From Firmicutes bacterium CAG:345 (GTDB taxonomy: Bacteria > Bacillota_I > Bacilli_A > RFN20 > CAG-288), in assembly GCA_000433315.1 (NCBI GenBank), contig FR893385.1:230799-294798 (forward strand): a stretch of DNA of 64,000 bases, given 5' to 3'. Positions 59,638 to 64,000 of this stretch are shown piece by piece. The stretch's first letter is position 1. The number at the start of each line of letters is the position of its first letter. A program made the translations under genes and the position numbers. Under the pieces are notes generated by a model. The model was not told the DNA's origin, did not search any database, and saw nothing but the letters and a program-made list of their open reading frames with translations.

Positions 59638-60912
59638 TTGAAAAAGGTTAGAGTAATTGGTGCCGGATTAGCTGGATCAGAAGCAATATATTTTCTTAGT
59701 AAAAAAGGATTTGAAATTGAAGTTTATGAAAACAAAATTACTAATCCAAATTCAGCCCAGCATGACCAAAACTACGGAGAATTAGTTTGCTCAAACTCGC
59801 TTAAATCAACTAGTTTGGAAAATGCATGTGGTCTTTTAAAACAAGAAATTGAAGAGTTAGATTCTCTAATTATTAAAGCTGCCAAATATTCACAAATTCC
59901 TTCAGGTCAAGATTTGGCTGTTGATAGAAATAAATTTTCCAAATACATAACAGACACATTAAAAAATCTTCCCAATGCAACTTTTATCAATCAAGAATAT
60001 ACTGATATTGACGATAACATCCCTACAATAATTTGCACTGGTCCATTAACAACAAATGAATTATCAAATAGTTTAACAAATTATCTTGGCTCTGATATGC
60101 TTTCTTTTTATGATGCAGCAGCTCCTTTAGTTTTTGCTTCTTCTTTAAATATGGATAAATTATTTTTAAAATCAAGATATGATAAAGGCGAAGGAAAGTA
60201 CTTAAATTCAGCAATGACTGAAGAACAATATGATAAATTTTACAATGCACTAATAAATGCTGAAAGAGCTGAACTACATGATTTTGACCATTTTGAAGGT
60301 TGTTTACCAATTGAAGTAATGGCAAAAAGAGAAAAAAATACTCTTAAATACGGACCATTAAAAATAGCAGGACTAACTCAAGGCCTTCCTTTTAAACCAG
60401 CTGCTATCGTCCAACTTAGACAAGATGATGCTGCTAAATCTCTGTATGGCCTTGTTGGATTTCAAACCAATTTGACTTATAAAGCCCAAAAAGAAGTTTT
60501 TTCATTAATTCCAGGATTAGAAAATGCTAAATTTGCTAGATTCGGACTAATGCATAGAAACTCTTATATTTGCGCACCAAAAGTTATAAATCGTGATTTA
60601 TCATTAAAGAGAAATGGAAATATCTTTATTGGTGGACAATTAAGTGGCGTTGAAGGATATGTTGAAAGCGCTGCAACAGGTTTGCTTTCCGCCATTTATC
60701 TATGGAGAAAGCTCGAAAATTTAAAATTTGAGAATATTCCTTTAACAACAATACTTGGAAGCTTAGTTAATTACCTAATTATGTCTTCTCCAAAATCCTT
60801 TCAACCTATGAATGCAACCTATGGAATATTGCTAGATAGAGTAGGTCTTTCAAAAATGGATTGTTATACTCGAAGTATTGAAGAAATAAAAAAATGGAAA
60901 ATGACTTGGTAA
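59638..60912 (+). CDS. trmFO: tRNA m5U54 methyltransferase TrmFO
   Basis: A folate- and FAD-dependent enzyme that forms m5U54 in the tRNA T-loop. The FAD motif VIGAGLAGSEAIYFL is at the N-terminus, with VCSNSLKSTSLENACGLLKQE, PSGQDLAVDR, the FEGCLPIE catalytic segment, and GQLSGVEGYVESAATGLLSA near the end. I chose TTG 59638, right after the topA stop with GGAG 12 nt upstream, because it gives the family N-terminus. An in-frame ATG at 59620, inside topA, is the alternative. topA-trmFO-xerC is a conserved order. Confidence 0.93.
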   Translation: MKKVRVIGAGLAGSEAIYFLSKKGFEIEVYENKITNPNSAQHDQNYGELVCSNSLKSTSLENACGLLKQEIEELDSLIIKAAKYSQIPSGQDLAVDRNKFSKYITDTLKNLPNATFINQEYTDIDDNIPTIICTGPLTTNELSNSLTNYLGSDMLSFYDAAAPLVFASSLNMDKLFLKSRYDKGEGKYLNSAMTEEQYDKFYNALINAERAELHDFDHFEGCLPIEVMAKREKNTLKYGPLKIAGLTQGLPFKPAAIVQLRQDDAAKSLYGLVGFQTNLTYKAQKEVFSLIPGLENAKFARFGLMHRNSYICAPKVINRDLSLKRNGNIFIGGQLSGVEGYVESAATGLLSAIYLWRKLENLKFENIPLTTILGSLVNYLIMSSPKSFQPMNATYGILLDRVGLSKMDCYTRSIEEIKKWKMTW

Positions 60913-61853
60913 TTTATAGCGAACAAGATTTAAAAGAATTACGTGATTTTATTGATTATCTTTTGTATGAAAGAAAATATTCAAATTTAACAGCTAAAGC
61001 TTATTATGAAGATGTTAATATTTTCTTTAATTTTTTAAAGCAAAGTAAAATACAATACTATGAAGTAACAGTACCATTAGTAAGAACATTTATGCTTGAT
61101 TTAACAATGAAAAATTATAAAAAAACTAGTATAAGAAGAATAACTAGTGGATTAACTCAATTTTATAATTTTCTTGTAACCCATAACTACGCCGATAAAA
61201 ATCCTTTCGAATTAATTTTGAAACCTAAAATAACACGTAAACTTCCAGATTTTTTAAAAGACAATGAAATAGATGAACTTTTAAAAACAAATGCAAAGCG
61301 CAATGATTTTTATGCTATAAGAGATCAAGCAATAATTGAACTATTCTATTCTTCAGGACTCCGTGTATCTGAACTTTGCAATTTAACTTTGCAAAATATT
61401 GATTTAAAGCAACGTTTTGTTAGAGTATTTGGTAAAGGAAAAAAAGAAAGAATTGTTCCTTTTACTATTAGTTGCCAGAAAGTCTTAAATAATTATTTAA
61501 ATACTACTCGCTATGAAATAATAACCAAAACAAATAGTTCAAACAATTATTTATTTTTAAATAAAAATGGTAATAAATTGACACCTAGAGGAATTGAATA
61601 TATCCTAAACAATATCGAAAAAAAGACAGGCGAGTTTTATAAATTACATCCTCATAAACTTCGTCATACTTTTGCCACTACTCTACTAAATGAAGGCGCA
61701 GATTTAAGAACAATTCAGGAATTAATGGGGCATAGTTCAATTGGTACTACGCAAATTTATACTCACGTTTCTTATGCCTATATGAAAAAAACTTATGATA
61801 ATTCTTTTCCAAGAGCCAAGATGAAACCAGAAGACAAAGAAAAAGACAAATAA
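60894..61853 (+). CDS. xerC: Tyrosine recombinase XerC
   Basis: A 319-residue tyrosine recombinase for chromosome dimer resolution at dif. The N-terminal SAM-like core-binding domain (residues ~10-95) precedes the catalytic domain. Its R-K-H-R-H-Y residues appear in SSGLRVSELCNL, GKGKKERIVPF, HPHKLRHTFAT, LMGHSSIGTTQIYTHV. It overlaps trmFO by 19 bp. The position after topA-trmFO and the lack of any excisionase or att repeats support a housekeeping XerC, not a mobile-element integrase. Confidence 0.92.
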   Translation: MENDLVIYSEQDLKELRDFIDYLLYERKYSNLTAKAYYEDVNIFFNFLKQSKIQYYEVTVPLVRTFMLDLTMKNYKKTSIRRITSGLTQFYNFLVTHNYADKNPFELILKPKITRKLPDFLKDNEIDELLKTNAKRNDFYAIRDQAIIELFYSSGLRVSELCNLTLQNIDLKQRFVRVFGKGKKERIVPFTISCQKVLNNYLNTTRYEIITKTNSSNNYLFLNKNGNKLTPRGIEYILNNIEKKTGEFYKLHPHKLRHTFATTLLNEGADLRTIQELMGHSSIGTTQIYTHVSYAYMKKTYDNSFPRAKMKPEDKEKDK

Positions 61854-61884
61854 AAACCTCGGAAGATTCCGAGGTTTTATTTTA
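61853..61884. terminator. bidirectional intrinsic terminator after xerC
   Basis: A 12-bp stem AAAACCTCGGAA/TTCCGAGGTTTT with a 2-nt loop and flanking A and T runs, between the convergent xerC and membrane-protein genes. Confidence 0.88.
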
Positions 61885-61890
61885 AATAAA

Positions 61891-62379
61891 TTAACGACAA
61901 ATCTTTGTGCAACTTAATAAACCAAATAAGCCACCACCAATACCAGCAATAGAACTTAACCATACGCCAATTTCTACTGTAATGGTTGGAACATAAATAG
62001 GATTATTAAATGTATCATTTAAGAACTTTACATAATTGTATCCGGCAATTATTTCAAGGACACCACCGACTAAAGCGATTAAAGATCCAATTATAATAAT
62101 ATAATTTACATTTTTCTTAAAGACCTTTCCTGCTTCGCCAACTAATGCAACAAATAATCCAACAAGACCAATAATCCAAGAAACTAAGAAGAAAATTTCT
62201 TCGCCTCTATCAAAACCTAAATCTTGAATTTTGATGATGGTCTCTAATTGCTTGATATTGACATCAATTTTAAATAAGTCTAAGCAAAAACTGACACCTG
62301 ATATTATCGTAGCGGCTAAAACTACTATAGCAAATATCAGACCTACCAAGCTAACGCCTTTTGTTTTTTTCTTTGCCAT
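61891..62379 (-). CDS. Small four-helix membrane protein, unknown function
   Basis: I do not recognise this 162-residue protein. It has a basic start (MAKKKTKG) and four predicted membrane helices (VSLVGLIFAIVVLAATIISG; IFFLVSWIIGLVGLFVALVG; YIIIIGSLIALVGGVLEIIAG; IGVWLSSIAGIGGGLFGLLSC). A ~35-residue outside loop follows helix 1 and a shorter one lies between helices 3 and 4. The glycine-rich last helix ends near two cysteines. RBS GGAGG upstream. It stands alone between the xerC terminator and the permease gene. Confidence 0.65.
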   Translation of the reverse strand: MAKKKTKGVSLVGLIFAIVVLAATIISGVSFCLDLFKIDVNIKQLETIIKIQDLGFDRGEEIFFLVSWIIGLVGLFVALVGEAGKVFKKNVNYIIIIGSLIALVGGVLEIIAGYNYVKFLNDTFNNPIYVPTITVEIGVWLSSIAGIGGGLFGLLSCTKICR

Positions 62380-62424
62380 AATTTATCCTCCTTGGCTAGC
62401 TTTAATATAACATAAAAATATTTC

Positions 62425-62456
62425 ACAAAAAAAGTACTAAATTCACATTTAGTACT
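62425..62456 (-). terminator. intrinsic terminator of the NCS2 permease gene
   Basis: A 10-bp stem AGTACTAAAT/ATTTAGTACT with a 4-nt loop, followed by seven U residues on the minus strand. Confidence 0.82.
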
Positions 62457-62472
62457 CTTTTAGTGTTTTAGT

Positions 62473-63954
62473 CTATTTTTCAATTGCTTTCTTTTTATCT
62501 TTAAGTATAACATTCAATATAATTCCGAAAATCATACTTACTGCAACAGAAGTAATATTTATCATTGGATTAGATGGATCTCCAAATCCTAAAGCTAAAC
62601 CACCTATTCCAGAAACAAGAATAACAGCGGCAACAAATATATTTTTGGTATTTCCCATATCAATCTTTTCATTGATAAGCATTTTTACGCCACTTGAAGC
62701 GATAAATCCATAAAGAATTAAAGATACACCACCTGTAACACAGGCCGGAATTGTCATTGTAAATGTCATTAAAGGTTGGAAGAAACCAATTACAATAGCC
62801 ATTAATGCTGCTAAAAAAATGACTTTAGTAGAAGCAATTTTTGTAACTCCAACTACGGCAACATTTTCACCATAAGTTGTATTTGCTGCTCCGCATAAAA
62901 TACCTGATAAAGAAGTTGCAACACCATCACCGATCAAAGTTTTAGATAATCCTGGATCTTCTAACAAATCTCTTTTAAGAATACCTGATAAATTTTTATG
63001 ATCACCTATATGTTCACAAATTGTAACTAAGCTAACAGGAATAAATAATAATGAAGCACTTAATATATGATTTGCTTTTAATGGAACACTTGAATCGTTC
63101 ATTAAGAATAAGAATGAAGGAATATCAAAGAAAGATTTTATACTTAAATTCTTATAGTTATCTATCATTGGTGAAAAGTCAATTATTTTAAAATATTCAT
63201 TTTGACAACCGTAATAACCAATACCTGTTAAAATTGCGGCAAGCGCGTAACCAGATAGCATTCCGATAACAAAAGGAATCAAAGATAATGTTTTTTTACC
63301 ATAATATGCACAAAGTGCAGTAACAATCATTGCAACTATACCGCATAATATTTTTAAAAGATTATATGTTGAATTTGCACTGCCAAGAGAACCACCAGTA
63401 AGATTAGAAACAGCACTTGTTGCTAAACTTAAACCAATGACCATAATAACTGGTCCAACAACAATTGGAGGAAGAAGTTTATTTAACCAATTTGTTCCAA
63501 ATAGCTTGATTAGCAATGCTACTAAACAATAAATAACACCAACCATTGCCATTCCTATAGGTAATAACCATAAATTAGGCATTAAACCAATTACTTCACC
63601 TGCTTCATTAATAACTTGTTCTGCACCAATTCCAATGGCAGCTGACATCGGAGCAATATAAGCAAAAGAAGAAGCAAGAAAGACTGGAGATTTCATTTTT
63701 GTCATGATTAAATAAAAAATAGTACCTACACCAGCGCTGATAATTGTTGGAGCAATCATAACTAGTGCTAAATTTTGACCAGTGCTTGTAACATATCCTT
63801 TGTAAGCTAACATCGGAACAGTTATACATGCAACAAACATTGCAAGAATGTGTTGTATAGCCAAAACTATCCATTGGCTTTTTTTACTTGGTACTTCATC
63901 TACTTCAAGAATCATACCATTGGAATGAGGAGTTCGAGTTTCTTCTTTTTTCAT
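62473..63954 (-). CDS. NCS2-family nucleobase permease (uracil/xanthine type)
   Basis: A 493-residue nucleobase:cation symporter of the NCS2 (UraA/PbuX) family. Visible elements are IVLAIQHILAMFVACITVPML in helix 1, SSFAYIAPMSAAIG in the broken helix 3 region, and LLPPIVVGPVIMVIGLSLA. The C-terminal half has GVATSLSGILCGAANTTYGENVAVVGVTKIAST, the family signature with the substrate-site Glu. The usual UraA length is ~430; this one has a longer N-terminus and a central loop. Uracil is favoured but xanthine is not excluded. RBS AAAGGTGG upstream. Confidence 0.9.
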   Translation of the reverse strand: MKKEETRTPHSNGMILEVDEVPSKKSQWIVLAIQHILAMFVACITVPMLAYKGYVTSTGQNLALVMIAPTIISAGVGTIFYLIMTKMKSPVFLASSFAYIAPMSAAIGIGAEQVINEAGEVIGLMPNLWLLPIGMAMVGVIYCLVALLIKLFGTNWLNKLLPPIVVGPVIMVIGLSLATSAVSNLTGGSLGSANSTYNLLKILCGIVAMIVTALCAYYGKKTLSLIPFVIGMLSGYALAAILTGIGYYGCQNEYFKIIDFSPMIDNYKNLSIKSFFDIPSFLFLMNDSSVPLKANHILSASLLFIPVSLVTICEHIGDHKNLSGILKRDLLEDPGLSKTLIGDGVATSLSGILCGAANTTYGENVAVVGVTKIASTKVIFLAALMAIVIGFFQPLMTFTMTIPACVTGGVSLILYGFIASSGVKMLINEKIDMGNTKNIFVAAVILVSGIGGLALGFGDPSNPMINITSVAVSMIFGIILNVILKDKKKAIEK

Positions 63955-63978
63955 TTTTCCACCTTTTCTTTCTAGGCT

Positions 63979-64000
63979 AAAAAAAAATAGGACCTCTAAT
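63979..64000 (-). promoter_or_regulatory. 3' arm of a possible attenuator upstream of the permease
   Basis: On the minus strand, AGAGGTCCTA is followed by nine U residues, 25 nt before the permease ATG. This looks like the descending arm and U-tract of an intrinsic terminator whose other arm lies beyond the window. If so, the permease would be controlled by attenuation (for example PyrR or a riboswitch). Confidence 0.35.

Noticed and set aside
60894..61853. Tyrosine recombinase as a mobile-element integrase
   Set aside because: Its position after topA-trmFO and its length are those of XerC; no att repeats, excisionase or cargo are nearby.

Overview
The window is a strongly AT-rich, gene-dense chromosomal segment of a low-GC Bacillota (Firmicutes). 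The conserved gene orders rpmH-rnpA-yidC-jag-mnmE, rplI-dnaB-walJ-rlmH, secA-prfB and topA-trmFO-xerC all fit that phylum. The mix of families (DUF5662, DUF1540, Mbeg1-like hydrolase, Ser/Thr-rich OB-fold lipoprotein, GPH sugar transporter) suggests an uncultured host-associated Bacilli lineage near Erysipelotrichia/Acholeplasma/RF39-type bacteria. That placement is inference. TGA is a true stop codon: prfB (RF2) is present with its autoregulatory TGA frameshift, and Trp is TGG throughout, so this is not a code-4 mollicute. The DUF368 undecaprenyl-phosphate carrier family member suggests a cell envelope made with lipid-linked precursors. No prophage, insertion sequence or CRISPR array was seen.

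Layout. 1-3397 (minus): the origin-type cluster rpmH, rnpA, yidC, jag and the 5' two thirds of mnmE, which is cut by the window edge. dnaA is not next to rpmH; a DUF5662 gene is. 4246-7803 (plus): two tandem secreted proteins with Ig-like repeats. 7742-12321: a phosphodiesterase, a pseudouridine synthase, a DUF368 carrier, a Cys-rich DUF1540 protein and a GPH transporter. 12424-17173 (plus): pth, mfd and a PIG-L-like protein lacking its first metal motif. 18495-22132 (plus): rplI, dnaB, walJ, rlmH and a DUF523 protein. 22129-30049 (minus): fruK with a DeoR regulator, dus, rpmB, a 718-residue OB-fold lipoprotein with a structured leader, and ftsH with a C-terminal extension. 30233-42070: yihY, the malQ-glpK-rluA operon, a tandem-thioredoxin lipoprotein, a D-2-hydroxyacid dehydrogenase plus AEC carrier with a divergent LysR regulator, and a large cation P-type ATPase. 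42506-46982 (minus): aminopeptidase P, a YigZ protein, a Nudix hydrolase and a degenerate GGDEF-EAL membrane protein. 47117-50164 (plus): tRNA-Gly(GCC), then a complete copper operon (CsoR box, csoR, copA) whose copA is fused in frame to a CopZ-like domain with its own internal ribosome-binding site. 50262-61853 (plus): secA, prfB, yitT, rbgA, rnhB, dprA, topA, trmFO and xerC. 61891-64000 (minus): a small membrane protein and an NCS2 nucleobase permease, with what looks like the 3' arm of an attenuator at the window edge.

Most of the segment is housekeeping: translation, tRNA/rRNA modification, replication and repair, and protein export. Carbon use is represented by GPH, MalQ, GlpK, FruK and the dehydrogenase-AEC pair. 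The less ordinary items are the copA-copZ fusion, the candidate leader RNA upstream of the OB-fold lipoprotein, the degenerate c-di-GMP-type protein, the PIG-L homologue lacking HPDD, the FtsH extension, and an open reading frame that runs through a terminator into its convergent neighbour. I found no clear multi-gene defence or mobile system.
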